Shown here piece after piece: positions 1-8,500 of a stretch of 64,000 nt of DNA; the first letter of the stretch is position 1; the number at the start of each line of letters is the position of its first letter. This DNA is from Alcaligenes endophyticus. GTDB taxonomy: Bacteria; Pseudomonadota; Gammaproteobacteria; Burkholderiales; Burkholderiaceae_B. The notes beneath the pieces are model-generated. The model saw nothing but the letters and a program-made list of their open reading frames with translations, had not been told where the DNA came from and made no database searches. The stretch spans positions 186,001 through 250,000 of the forward strand of contig NZ_JAPKND010000002.1 of NCBI RefSeq assembly GCF_026344035.1, given 5' to 3'. A program made the translations under genes and the position numbers.

Positions 1-420
1 TCGCTGTTTCCAATAGTTATACAAGGGGGCTGAGTCACTAGGATTCAACCAAACTGAGTCCACAGGAGCATAGTTTCTAGCCGGTGCGACTTCCCGCCAT
101 TGAGTGCCAGAGTACGCATAGAAAGCGGATTTGATACCGTACAGAGCCATAGTTCCTAAACAAAAAGGGCAAGGCTGGCCACTTGCGTAGACAACGCAGT
201 CACTAAGGTCGTGACTGCCTAGGGCTTGGCTTGCCTGTTTGATCGCCAAAAACTCGGCATGAGCGGTGAGGTCGCCACAGAGGTGAATTTCGTTGACAGC
301 TTGCGCGATAATTTTTTGCTTCCTGACGATGACAGACCCAAACGGGCTACCGCCTTCATCGACATTCTTATAAGCGAGATCTATCGCTGCTTGCAGATAC
401 TGCTGGGTTGAGTGCGGCAT
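1..420 (-). CDS. Nucleoside/guanine deaminase-like protein (CMP/dCMP deaminase superfamily), 3' end cut by window edge
   Basis: I read this on the minus strand from the ATG at 418-420; the frame stays open to the left edge, so only the first 140 residues are seen. The zinc site of the cytidine-deaminase fold is complete: T-A-H-A-E with His54 and the proton-shuttle Glu56, and P-C-P-F-C with Cys84 and Cys87. The family hydrolytically deaminates guanine, cytosine or related heterocycles in the cytoplasm. The order and spacing fit the GuaD/TadA-like nucleoside deaminases rather than tRNA-specific TadA, but the substrate cannot be fixed. It diverges from a GntR-family regulator and shares the intergenic region with it, so it may belong to the same nitrogen-heterocycle catabolic cluster. 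No strong Shine-Dalgarno sequence precedes the ATG. Confidence 0.85.
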   Translation of the reverse strand, partial: MPHSTQQYLQAAIDLAYKNVDEGGSPFGSVIVRKQKIIAQAVNEIHLCGDLTAHAEFLAIKQASQALGSHDLSDCVVYASGQPCPFCLGTMALYGIKSAFYAYSGTQWREVAPARNYAPVDSVWLNPSDSAPLYNYWKQR

Positions 421-481
421 GGTGGAGACTCAGTTAAAAGGATTGTGGAAAAGCTAGTAAACATCATAAAATCTCGACCTT

Positions 482-494
482 TAACTGTCAACAC
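482..494. promoter_or_regulatory. Candidate operator, TGTCAAC motif, copy 1
   Basis: AACTGTCAACACT lies between the divergent deaminase and GntR genes. The same core recurs at 8416-8427 and 8501-8510 in the other divergent promoter region of this cluster. The GT-NN-AC core is the sort of half-site pair bound by GntR/FCD proteins. The regulator assignment is inference. Confidence 0.35.
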
Positions 495-601
495 TTTGTG
501 GGCGGATATATTTGAGTTAGCTTTCTTGATTAATCATATAAGTGGCGTTGATAAAGACTTTACCCCCTTTAAGTCCTGAACGCGAAAATTTAAAAAGTGT
601 T

Positions 602-650
602 TTTACTATAGAATGCCTTACTCTATCTATAATAGTTTCCTAATTTAGGA
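602..650 (+). promoter_or_regulatory. Promoter with 13-nt palindrome before the GntR gene
   Basis: A perfect -10 box TATAAT sits at 628-633; the -35 match is weak (TTTACT at 602-607, with a 20-nt spacer). A perfect palindrome TCCTAATTTAGGA at 638-650 lies at the expected transcription start, immediately before the ribosome binding region. That is a natural place for an autoregulatory operator. Which protein binds it is not known. Confidence 0.45.
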
Positions 651-664
651 TTGAGAGTAAAAGC

Positions 665-1342
665 ATGACAGAGGACAACTCTAGTTTGATCGATAAGAGT
701 GCTCTTGAGGCTCCCCTCAGCGATGTGGTGTATCAGCGTTTGCTAGAGGCTATTTATTCAGGTGGCATGGCGCCGGGAACCGTTGTTAATGAGGTAGCTA
801 TCGCGCGTGAATATGGTGTGAGCAGGGGACCAGTGCGGGAGGCTGTACGGCGCTTGCAAGGGATTCAAATTGTTAGCCGAGAACCGTATTTGAAAGCACG
901 TGTGGTCGAGTTGTCGGCTGAGTCGGCATTAGAGTTGTTTCAAATGCGAATGGGTCTAGAGGGGGTAGCTTGTTACCTCGCCGCAGAGCGCATGAGTGAC
1001 GCAGATATTGATCGGTTAATGCGTGATGTCGAGCTGGACTATCAGCGACGCTTAAAAGGTAGCAGTGAGGCCGAAAGCGTGCATTTTGATTTGCACGAGC
1101 GCATTGTGCGGGCCAGTGGAAATAAGCGGATTATTGCAGCGCTGTGTGAAGATCTCTATCACCTGTTGCGAATTTACCGTCGGCACTCCGGCTCGGTTTT
1201 AGTCCGTAAAGAAGACGCATTTGAAGAGCACAGGCAGATTGTGATGGCCTTGCGTAGTCGTGACCCGCATTTGGCGGAATCCTTGATGCGATCACATATC
1301 AGCCGTGCGGCCAATCATATCGCTCAGCAATTACGTCCCTAA
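665..1342 (+). CDS. GntR family transcriptional regulator, FCD (FadR-type) subfamily
   Basis: This 225-residue DNA-binding regulator has a winged helix-turn-helix at about residues 17-75 (L-S-D-V-V-Y-Q-R-L start, V-S-R-G-P-V-R-E-A-V recognition helix). It is followed by an all-helical FCD effector domain at about 85-215 with the usual metal/ligand histidines (V-H-F-D-L-H-E-R, E-H-R-Q-I, M-R-S-H-I-S-R). FCD regulators sense organic acids or their CoA esters and usually control the catabolic genes beside them. It diverges from the deaminase gene and faces the five-gene Bug-to-aconitase operon tail to tail. I infer that it controls this cluster; the promoter palindrome and the repeated TGTCAAC motif are candidate sites. 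Confidence 0.93.
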   Translation: MTEDNSSLIDKSALEAPLSDVVYQRLLEAIYSGGMAPGTVVNEVAIAREYGVSRGPVREAVRRLQGIQIVSREPYLKARVVELSAESALELFQMRMGLEGVACYLAAERMSDADIDRLMRDVELDYQRRLKGSSEAESVHFDLHERIVRASGNKRIIAALCEDLYHLLRIYRRHSGSVLVRKEDAFEEHRQIVMALRSRDPHLAESLMRSHISRAANHIAQQLRP

Positions 1343-1350
1343 GGCTCAGG

Positions 1351-1387
1351 TTACCAGCCCTATCTTTTTGATCGATCGGGCCGGTAA
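1351..1387. terminator. Hairpin between convergent GntR and Bug genes
   Basis: TTACCAGCCC at 1351-1360 pairs with GGGCCGGTAA at 1378-1387 with one A-C mismatch and a 17-nt loop. It fills the 56-bp gap between two converging genes, so a shared terminator is likely. No long T-run follows on either strand. Confidence 0.45.
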
Positions 1388-1398
1388 GGGGAAACGTT

Positions 1399-2409
1399 CT
1401 ACTGCCGTTCTATACCTGCGGTTTTAACTGCATGTTCCCAAGCTTGCTGTTCTTTTTTCAGATCCGCCTCAAATTCTTCCAACGTAATAGATACTGGCGT
1501 GACACCCAAGCTAGCCAGTTTGCTGATTACTTCGGGTGTTGCTAGGACTGCCTGGATATCAGTGGCAATTTTTTCTATTACAGGACGAGGTGTTCCTTTC
1601 GGTGCAAATACACCAGACCAAGGGGCTGCACTAAAGTCGGGAAATCCTTGCTCTGCAATTGTGGCATAGCCTTTTTTACTGTAATCCTGATCGGTGGTGA
1701 TAGCGATCAGCTTTAGTTTTCCCGCCTCTACATGGGGTTCAACGGAAGGCATGCCAGTAATCCCAAAGGGGGCAAAATTTCCGATTACATCCGTAATTAG
1801 GGGAGTAGACCCCTTATAGTGAACAGGCTCTAAGGGGGCACCAGCCTGTTCTCCTAGTAAGGCCATGGTCAGGTGTGAGGCAGTTCCTAGACCGTCAGTC
1901 CCATATATCTGATACTTTTTATCTTCTTTAGCCAGTTGTATCAGCTCTTGTAGGTTGTTTGCTGGTACCGAAGGGTTAGCAAAGATGGCATTCGGAAAAA
2001 GTACTACTTTGGCAACTGCTTCGAAATCCTCGCTCGGATTGTAGGGGAGATTTTCATATAATGCACCGGCAATGCCGTGTGAGCCAGTAACGCCCAGTAC
2101 CAAAGTGTAGCCATCTTTGGCTGCTCTAGCGGTGACACCCGAACCGATTGTGCCACCCGCTCCAGGGCGGTTTTCAACTACTACACTTTTTCCCCATATT
2201 TTTGATAGTCCTTCACCAATAATGCGTCCAGTGACATCAGTAGGTCCTCCCGCAGCAAAGGGAACGATGAGTGTTACTGGCCTTTCCGGCCACGTGCTTA
2301 CCTCGTTCGCGTGTACGGGCAGGGCAGCGAAGATACTAAGCGCCGAGGCTGAAAGGCTAAATCCTAGTACAGTGCGGCGCGTTATTTTTGTGTTACTTGT
2401 CTTGAACAT
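1399..2409 (-). CDS. Bug-family tripartite tricarboxylate transporter substrate-binding protein
   Basis: This 336-residue periplasmic receptor belongs to the Bug/TctC family that is greatly expanded in Alcaligenaceae. The mature N-terminus W-P-E-R-P-V-T-L-I-V-P-F-A-A-G-G-P-T-D is the family signature that binds carboxylate ligands. The export signal (about residues 1-34) carries a twin arginine (T-R-R-T-V-L-G-F) before its hydrophobic stretch, so Tat export is possible. It is the last gene of the operon that begins with the aconitase homologue, 45 bp after the CobW gene. No TctA/TctB membrane genes are in the window, as is common for orphan Bug receptors. The ligand is probably the carboxylated substrate of the operon (inference). 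Confidence 0.93.
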   Translation of the reverse strand: MFKTSNTKITRRTVLGFSLSASALSIFAALPVHANEVSTWPERPVTLIVPFAAGGPTDVTGRIIGEGLSKIWGKSVVVENRPGAGGTIGSGVTARAAKDGYTLVLGVTGSHGIAGALYENLPYNPSEDFEAVAKVVLFPNAIFANPSVPANNLQELIQLAKEDKKYQIYGTDGLGTASHLTMALLGEQAGAPLEPVHYKGSTPLITDVIGNFAPFGITGMPSVEPHVEAGKLKLIAITTDQDYSKKGYATIAEQGFPDFSAAPWSGVFAPKGTPRPVIEKIATDIQAVLATPEVISKLASLGVTPVSITLEEFEADLKKEQQAWEHAVKTAGIERQ

Positions 2410-2454
2410 GATGTTCCTCCGTTAGAGTATATATACGGTTTATGTGTGATTGTT

Positions 2455-3459
2455 TTAGTTGGGGTTGTTAGGGGCATGGCGTAATTGTTCTACCGCTTGC
2501 TGTATGCAGTCGTGCTCCAAGTCGCGAACAATAAAAACAAGTTTTCCAATCAGATGCTTGGGTATCGCGGTAGCGGGCTCAGGGGCAGAAAATAAATGAT
2601 GTACGGCGTGTACCGTACGGATGTCTTCAGCTTTTTCAAATTGAATCACTCCTTTTAAGCGCAGCAGTTGTTCGCCAAAATGTGTTTGGATATGGCGGAC
2701 GAAATCGGCCCAGGCTGGCCACGAAACTGGCTTGGGCAGGTCGACGACCAGACTGCTAATACCGTAGGTAAAGAGGTGCTTCAACGGTGAGTTGGCGCGT
2801 AAGTTGTGGCCTTCGATCACGGGTGCAAGTGCATGATCAGCGGTTTGTAGTAGCGCTTGAGCCAGTTCACCATCGGGCAAGCGGTTGTTCAACACGCGTG
2901 CGGCGGGCACTTTGTGTTTCAACCATTCTTCCAAGGCGGGTGTCGATTGGCTGGAAGGCAAGTCAAGTTTAGTAAGCACGATGGTGTCAGCCATCATCAA
3001 TTGCAGTTCGGCGGTGTCGTAAGTGTTAGTGTCTTGTTCGCCAAAACTAGCGTCGAACGTAGTAATGACACCGCCCACCCGATATTGACGGTTAAGGCTG
3101 CTATCGCCGAGAATCGAATTAATAATAGGACCGGGCTCTGCCAGCCCAGAGGTCTCTATCAGTACCCGATCAAACCAAGGGATTTCTTTTCGTAGGCGTT
3201 TGTAATAAAGTCCGCTTAACACGTCTTGAATAGCGCTACTTGATTGGCAACACAAACAGCCAGAGTCGAGTAGCTGAATATCCTGATCATCAGCGCTATC
3301 GCTCACCAGAGCTTGATCCAGACCCACATCGCCGAATTCATTAATGATGACGGCGCAGCGTGCAAACTGTGGCTGATGTATCATTCTTTTGAGTAGGCTA
3401 GTCTTGCCGCTGCCAAGAAAGCCGGTCAGTAACGTGATGGGGGTCAGGGTAGTGCTCAT
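2455..3459 (-). CDS. CobW/G3E-family GTP-binding metal chaperone
   Basis: This 334-residue P-loop GTPase has Walker A G-F-L-G-S-G-K-T-S near residue 11, the N-E-F-G switch motif, the metal-binding G-C-L-C-C motif near residue 68, E-T-S-G-L-A-E-P in place of Walker B, and T-K-L-D as the guanine-specificity motif. A C-terminal CobW domain covers about residues 230-330. G3E proteins deliver zinc, cobalt or nickel to client enzymes in the cytoplasm. It lies 22 bp downstream of the isochorismatase-like gene in an operon that also contains a dinuclear-metal cyclic amidohydrolase. Metallation of that enzyme is a reasonable inferred role. The low histidine content of the loop does not point clearly to one metal. 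Confidence 0.92.
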   Translation of the reverse strand: MSTTLTPITLLTGFLGSGKTSLLKRMIHQPQFARCAVIINEFGDVGLDQALVSDSADDQDIQLLDSGCLCCQSSSAIQDVLSGLYYKRLRKEIPWFDRVLIETSGLAEPGPIINSILGDSSLNRQYRVGGVITTFDASFGEQDTNTYDTAELQLMMADTIVLTKLDLPSSQSTPALEEWLKHKVPAARVLNNRLPDGELAQALLQTADHALAPVIEGHNLRANSPLKHLFTYGISSLVVDLPKPVSWPAWADFVRHIQTHFGEQLLRLKGVIQFEKAEDIRTVHAVHHLFSAPEPATAIPKHLIGKLVFIVRDLEHDCIQQAVEQLRHAPNNPN

Positions 3460-3481
3460 AGTGCTGCTTATCTCGACGTGC

Positions 3482-4219
3482 TTATTCTTGTTCAGGCTCA
3501 GGTAATTGCAACAAGTAATCCTGCACCTCTTGGCAGGGAATCACATCTGCATATTTACAGTTCAAGTCAAACAGGCTCATTGCATGGCTGGACTGGAAAC
3601 GATCAAAGGTAGCCTCTTCAGGAATAATCACTTTGAAGTTATAGGAGTAGGCATCGACGGTCGTTGCACGTAAGCAGCCCGATGTGCTGCATCCAACAAG
3701 AATTAAGGTATCTATATCTAAAAAATTCAGGTGGCTCATAAAAATGGTGCCAAAAAAGCAAGAGGGTTTCTGCTTTACTATCCTGATGTCCTCGGGTCTA
3801 GGAGCTAGCTCTTGTACCGTTTGGGTAGCATGAGTGTTGGCTAATACTGTTTTTTCTGTACCTCGGTGGTTTTTGTTGACTTGAACTCCGCTGTCTAGAA
3901 GGTCTGCACGACGCCCGCTTTCAGTATAAAAAATGGGAATGTTTCGTTCGCGGGCTATTTCTAATAGCGGAACTATGTGGGCTACCGCTTTCCAAGCCTC
4001 CTCACCGCAATGAGTGCGATATTTTTTTATTCCTTCTAGGATGTCTTCCGGAGTGTCTCCGCAGAAGTTGTACTGAACATCGACAATAAACAGGGCGGGA
4101 CGTTTGCCAAATCCGCCCCGCTTACCATAGCCTGCCGCTTGATAAACGAGTTTGTCGCGTTCTGTAAGAAAGGAATCCCAGACGCGTGGTGTGGGATATT
4201 GATTGGATGTGTCAGACAT
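3482..4219 (-). CDS. Isochorismatase-fold amidohydrolase (N-carbamoylsarcosine amidase / maleamate amidohydrolase-like)
   Basis: This 245-residue cysteine hydrolase has the full catalytic triad of the family: Asp47 in F-I-V-D-V-Q-Y-N-F, Lys151 in K-Q-K-P-S-C-F-F-G-T, and nucleophile Cys182 in G-C-S-T-S-G-C-L-R-A-T. The T-S-G-C-(V/L)-R-A-T-x-V-D-A block is typical of N-carbamoylsarcosine amidase and maleamate amidohydrolase (NicF) rather than of true isochorismatases. The family splits a C-N amide or carbamoyl bond and releases ammonia. It follows the cyclic amidohydrolase gene by 57 bp and precedes cobW by 22 bp. Here it probably deamidates the ring-opened product of that enzyme. The exact substrate is not known. 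Confidence 0.9.
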   Translation of the reverse strand: MSDTSNQYPTPRVWDSFLTERDKLVYQAAGYGKRGGFGKRPALFIVDVQYNFCGDTPEDILEGIKKYRTHCGEEAWKAVAHIVPLLEIARERNIPIFYTESGRRADLLDSGVQVNKNHRGTEKTVLANTHATQTVQELAPRPEDIRIVKQKPSCFFGTIFMSHLNFLDIDTLILVGCSTSGCLRATTVDAYSYNFKVIIPEEATFDRFQSSHAMSLFDLNCKYADVIPCQEVQDYLLQLPEPEQE

Positions 4220-4276
4220 TCAGGTGCTCCTGCGTATTAATAGGCCTGTGGTAGGCGATGATGCGTAATAAAGGTT

Positions 4277-5650
4277 TTACAAGCGGCTGATGTAGCGGCC
4301 TGAAGGCTGCTGCTTTGCTGACTCAGTAATTTGTCCATCTATGGCAATAGTGCGACCACGTATCAAAGTGCGAACTGGCCAACCGGTTAGCTCCATACCC
4401 TCATAGGGAGAATAGTCAGCATTGGATTCTTGCAGGGTAGGGTCAACTACTTTTTTTAGATCAGGGTCAACGATGACCAAGTCGGCGTCATTACCCACAC
4501 TAATAGAACCTTTGCCTTTTAAACCATACACTTGTGCTGGCATTTGGCTAGATGCTCGTAGTAAAGTGCTGAGCGGAATTTGGCGTTTGTGCAGGCCTTC
4601 GTGCAAAAGAATGGGCAAAATCATGCCAGTGCCCGGGAACCCGTTACTGGCTGACCATATATCTTTATCTTTGGTCTCGCGCTTACGAGGCACGTGATCC
4701 GAGCCGATCGTCGTAATTACCCCGTCGCACAAGCCTTCCCACATGGCGTTAATATCGCGCTGACTCCGGACTGGAGGATTGACCTTGGCATAAGTACCAG
4801 CGGCGGAATACTTATCTAAGAATAAGTAGTGCGGACATGTTTCCACATAAATAGGTGATTTTCGGCCGTCTTGTTTATGCCGTCGCACTTCATTAAGAGC
4901 TTCTAAACTACTTAAATGTACGATATTGATAGGCGTATCTGTTTTACCTGCGAAATAACACACGCGGTGTACGTTTTCAGCTTCTAAAAAATCTGGGCTT
5001 TGCTCGTCCCAAGCAGCTAGATCGTCACGTCCCTCGGCACGTAGTGGGTCACGCAACCAAGGAATAACCTCTACGTTTTCACAGTGTACGCCCAAGGTGG
5101 CTCCAGGGATCTTTTTACAAGCTAATAAGGCTCCCCATAGCAGCCCGTCATCAATTTCAGTGAAACCTTTCGATAGGCCTGCAGCGCCTTTATACATCAT
5201 GTAAAGTTTGTAGGAGTTAACGCCAAAACGACGGGAGACCTCCTCAAGTGTGTCTACGTGTAGGCGACTGGTTAAGCCGAAATGAAAAGCAAAATCGACG
5301 CAGCTTTGGTTGGCAGCTATGGCTTTAATGGATTCAAAGCTAGTGCGTAGATCAGTAGAGCGATGGAAAGAAATAACTGTAGTGGTTCCACCTAGAGCGG
5401 CATTGCGTGACTCTGTCTGAAAGTCAGTGTCAGGATTGCCAAATCCAAAGTGCACGTGGGGATCAATTATCCCTGGTAGAGTCCATAGTCCTTGACAGTC
5501 TATGACTTCTGATGCGGCCGGCATGTCTTGGTTATGATCACCTAATAAGGCTATTTTTCCCTTCAGAATACCTATTTTTCCAGGTACTAATCCTTTTCCT
5601 TCTAAGTAAATTAAGGTGTTGGTAAGTAGGGTATCAAGTGGTTTAGTCAT
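4277..5650 (-). CDS. Dihydroorotase/hydantoinase-family cyclic amidohydrolase
   Basis: This 457-residue TIM-barrel amidohydrolase opens a cyclic amide bond. Visible metal ligands are His65 and His67 (D-P-H-V-H-F-G), the carboxylated-lysine candidate in N-S-Y-K-L-Y near residue 149, a histidine in G-V-H-C-E-N, another in I-V-H-L-S-S, and the catalytic Asp in G-S-D-H-V-P-R near residue 320. Length and motifs match dihydropyrimidinase/hydantoinase/allantoinase. It sits 38 bp after the aconitase homologue and 57 bp before the isochorismatase-like amidase, so ring opening followed by amide or carbamoyl removal is the expected order. Since the operon continues into tricarboxylate chemistry, a carboxylated cyclic imide is more likely than a simple hydantoin (inference). 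Confidence 0.92.
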   Translation of the reverse strand: MTKPLDTLLTNTLIYLEGKGLVPGKIGILKGKIALLGDHNQDMPAASEVIDCQGLWTLPGIIDPHVHFGFGNPDTDFQTESRNAALGGTTTVISFHRSTDLRTSFESIKAIAANQSCVDFAFHFGLTSRLHVDTLEEVSRRFGVNSYKLYMMYKGAAGLSKGFTEIDDGLLWGALLACKKIPGATLGVHCENVEVIPWLRDPLRAEGRDDLAAWDEQSPDFLEAENVHRVCYFAGKTDTPINIVHLSSLEALNEVRRHKQDGRKSPIYVETCPHYLFLDKYSAAGTYAKVNPPVRSQRDINAMWEGLCDGVITTIGSDHVPRKRETKDKDIWSASNGFPGTGMILPILLHEGLHKRQIPLSTLLRASSQMPAQVYGLKGKGSISVGNDADLVIVDPDLKKVVDPTLQESNADYSPYEGMELTGWPVRTLIRGRTIAIDGQITESAKQQPSGRYISRL

Positions 5651-5688
5651 GGTTATCCTTCTCTCTGTGTCAGGCTCTTGTTCTTAAG

Positions 5689-8367
5689 TTATTGCTGTGC
5701 TTGGGTAGGGGGTAAGTAGTCGTTCAGTACGCTTAGCATGATGCCTCCTTGAAGTAGTAGGTCACGCTCGGCTTTGGTATATGCTTGTGGAGTGACCCAA
5801 AATTGCACAACTCGCCCGTTTTTATGGGTGGCCTGAACCAATACTTTTTGAGTCAGTTGAATATTTTTAGCGGCATCAAAAAAAGTATAGGTTTCGGTAC
5901 CATCTAGACTCAGCTCCTGCCAGCCCTCGCCAGCAGAGAAACTAAAGGGACATACCCCCATGCCAATTAAATTACTGCGGTGTATACGTTCGAATGACTT
6001 CGCAATCACTGCTTTGATGCCTAGTAGTGCCGTCCCTTTGGCGGCCCAGTCTCGGCTGCTACCGGTGCCGTATTCTTTCCCTGCAAGAATGATCGTACCT
6101 ACGCCGGCGTCTATATATCGACGACTTGCTGCGTATATGCTCATGGTCTCGTCATCGGGGAAGTAGCGAGTCCATCCACCTTCTCGTTCGGGCGTTAGCA
6201 GGTTTCGAATGCGAATATTGTCAAAAGTCGCACGTGTCATTACCTCAAAGTTACAGCGTCTTCCGACATAGGTATTGAAGTCGCGTTCGGCGATCCCTAA
6301 CTCTGTTAGGTATTGGCCTGCGCTAGAGTGGATAGGTATTTCTCCACTAGGGGAAATGTGATCGGTGGTTAGCGAGTCGCCAAATAAGCCGATAACTCTG
6401 GTTTTGTCTAAAGTCTTATCGATGGTTTCGGCTGTAGGAGTAGATGAGTCAAAAAATGGGGGGGGCACAAGATAGCTGGACTCGGGCTCCCACGACCAGA
6501 AGGTTCCTTGATTGGCTTGTAGTTCACTCCATTGTTGTGCCCCTTCCGCTGGACTATTCCATGCTTGATGATAGTGCTGGGTGGTCACTGTATTGTGAAT
6601 CAAGGTGGCCACTTCTGTGGAGCATGGCCATAGTTCGTGTAGCCAAACGGCTTGACCATCAGGGGCATGTCCAATTGGCTCTTGGGAGAAGTCAATATCT
6701 ATGCGTCCCGCTAGCGCATAGGCCATCACCATGGCTGGAGAGCCAATATAGTTGGCTTTGGCCAGCTTGTGTATACGGCCTTCAAAATTACGGTTGCCAG
6801 ATAGCACTGTACATAAAACCCAGTCGCTACTTTCAGCGTCAGCCAATATTTCTGGGTTCAATGGGCCGGATTTCCCCCCGCAACTGGTGCATCCATAGCC
6901 AATCACATAAAAACCTAGCGCTTCCATTTCGGCCAGTAAACCAGCGCTTTGCAAATAGCTTGTGACAGCCCTAGAGCCAGGCGCTAAAGAGGGTTTGACC
7001 CATTTGGGTAGTTTTAAACCTTTTTCACGTGCTCGCTTGGCTATTAATCCCGCGGTCATCATGACGGATGGGTTTGAGGTGTTCGTGCAGGAGGTAATCG
7101 CTGCTAGTATGATGCGACCATGGGTTAAACCGTTGCTAGAAAGTCGATCAGATGACTGGACTTTAATATTAAAGCCTCCCTCGTTAGTGGGGGCGTGGAG
7201 TCGATCGATAAAGTCTTGCTTGATGGCAGCTAGAGGTAGTCTATCTTGTGGCCGACGTGGACCACTCATGCAGGGTTGAGCCTGACTGAGATCTATGGTG
7301 ATCACTCGACTATAGCCAGGTGTGGGACTGTTAGCATCAGCCCAAAGGTGATTAGCCTGACAGTAGGCTTGAATAAGCGTTATATGCTCGGAACTTCTGC
7401 CGGTTAAACGTAAGTATTCTAGGGTATGAGTATCAACGGGAAAGAACCCGCAAGTAGCTCCATACTCAGGAGCCATATTCGCAATGGTGGCACGCTCAGG
7501 TACCGACAATTGTTGTGCACCAGGCCCAAAAAACTCAACGGCACATCCCGATACTCCTTCATGACGAAGGGTTTGGGTAATCAATAGCGCTGCGTCAGTA
7601 GTAGTGGCTAGTGCTGGTATAGCACCTTCAAGACGCACGCCAATGACATCAGGGATCGGAAAGGAGTAGGCTCGCCCTAGTAGGGCCGACTCGGCATCAA
7701 TCCCACCTACTCCCCAACCTAGTACACCTAGCCCATTAATCATGGGGGTGTGGGAGTCACCGCCGATGACAAAGTCAGGAAATACCCACTGCTCCTCACC
7801 GATTTGCTGAGTGAGCACGACAGCGGCTAAGTGTTCTAGATTGACTTGGTGAATAATGCCGCTTCCAGGTGGAAATACGCGTAATCCTTGAAAGGCTTGC
7901 TGAGCCCACTTAAGGAAACGATACCTTTCTTCGTTTCTGGCAAACTCAAAATCTAAGTTGCGTTGTACTGCGTCTGCCTGCCCCCAAACATCAACTTGTA
8001 AAGAGTGGTCCACGATCACGTCAACGGGAACCTTGGTATCTACCTTTTCAGGATCGCCACCGCGCTCGCGCACAGCATCTCGCAATGCGGCGAGATCTTG
8101 TAATACAGGTAGTCCACTAGAATCGGGCAAGATTACGCGTTCTACATGCAGAGATAATTGAGTGGAAATGTGCTCGCGCCAACTAATTAGAGCCCTTATT
8201 TCGATTTCATCAATGGCACGTCCAAGTAGTTGATGGCGCAGTACGTTTTCTAGCAATAAGCGAATGACGTAAGGCAACTGGGTAATGGGCGTACCGTGTT
8301 TTACCGTCGTGCTTGCTAAGTCAATGTAGCGTAGTGCTACGTCGTTGCAATGTAGTATTTTTTTCAT
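5689..8367 (-). CDS. Aconitase-family hydratase (AcnA-like, divergent active-site region)
   Basis: At 892 residues it has the full length of an AcnA/IRP-type aconitase, with domains 1-3 and the swivelling domain 4 (about residues 690-880, including G-D-S-L-T-T-D-H-I-S-P and K-E-Y-G-T-G-S-S-R-D-W). The three cluster cysteines are present: I-T-S-C-T-N-T-S and G-Y-G-C-T-S-C. After the last cysteine it reads G-G-K-S-G-P-L where canonical AcnA has I-G-N-S-G-P-L and the methylcitrate enzyme AcnD has N-G-M-S-G-A-L. Its substrate may therefore not be plain citrate. It is the first gene of a five-gene minus-strand operon and diverges from an isocitrate-lyase-family gene. Eight consecutive G residues at 6458-6465 lie inside the gene. 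It dehydrates or hydrates tricarboxylates in the cytoplasm. Confidence 0.93.
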   Translation of the reverse strand: MKKILHCNDVALRYIDLASTTVKHGTPITQLPYVIRLLLENVLRHQLLGRAIDEIEIRALISWREHISTQLSLHVERVILPDSSGLPVLQDLAALRDAVRERGGDPEKVDTKVPVDVIVDHSLQVDVWGQADAVQRNLDFEFARNEERYRFLKWAQQAFQGLRVFPPGSGIIHQVNLEHLAAVVLTQQIGEEQWVFPDFVIGGDSHTPMINGLGVLGWGVGGIDAESALLGRAYSFPIPDVIGVRLEGAIPALATTTDAALLITQTLRHEGVSGCAVEFFGPGAQQLSVPERATIANMAPEYGATCGFFPVDTHTLEYLRLTGRSSEHITLIQAYCQANHLWADANSPTPGYSRVITIDLSQAQPCMSGPRRPQDRLPLAAIKQDFIDRLHAPTNEGGFNIKVQSSDRLSSNGLTHGRIILAAITSCTNTSNPSVMMTAGLIAKRAREKGLKLPKWVKPSLAPGSRAVTSYLQSAGLLAEMEALGFYVIGYGCTSCGGKSGPLNPEILADAESSDWVLCTVLSGNRNFEGRIHKLAKANYIGSPAMVMAYALAGRIDIDFSQEPIGHAPDGQAVWLHELWPCSTEVATLIHNTVTTQHYHQAWNSPAEGAQQWSELQANQGTFWSWEPESSYLVPPPFFDSSTPTAETIDKTLDKTRVIGLFGDSLTTDHISPSGEIPIHSSAGQYLTELGIAERDFNTYVGRRCNFEVMTRATFDNIRIRNLLTPEREGGWTRYFPDDETMSIYAASRRYIDAGVGTIILAGKEYGTGSSRDWAAKGTALLGIKAVIAKSFERIHRSNLIGMGVCPFSFSAGEGWQELSLDGTETYTFFDAAKNIQLTQKVLVQATHKNGRVVQFWVTPQAYTKAERDLLLQGGIMLSVLNDYLPPTQAQQ

Positions 8368-8415
8368 GATTAACCCATTTCGTTGACCATGGTTAGAATA
8401 GTTTTGATTTTTTAC

Positions 8416-8427
8416 ACTGTCAACAGT
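8416..8427. promoter_or_regulatory. Candidate operator, TGTCAAC motif, copy 2
   Basis: ACTGTCAACAGT is an inverted repeat (ACTGT/ACAGT around CA) 49 bp upstream of the aconitase start codon, between two divergent genes. It matches the motif at 482-494. Confidence 0.38.
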
Positions 8428-8500
8428 CTAGAGTTGGAAAGGGTGATTATTTAGTTTGATGGTGAATATGTCTGTCTGATTTGTGTGATTTTCCACAAAG

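Noticed and set aside
226-411. 61-codon plus-strand open frame at the left edge
   Set aside because: It is antisense to the deaminase-like gene, whose zinc-site motifs are complete on the minus strand.
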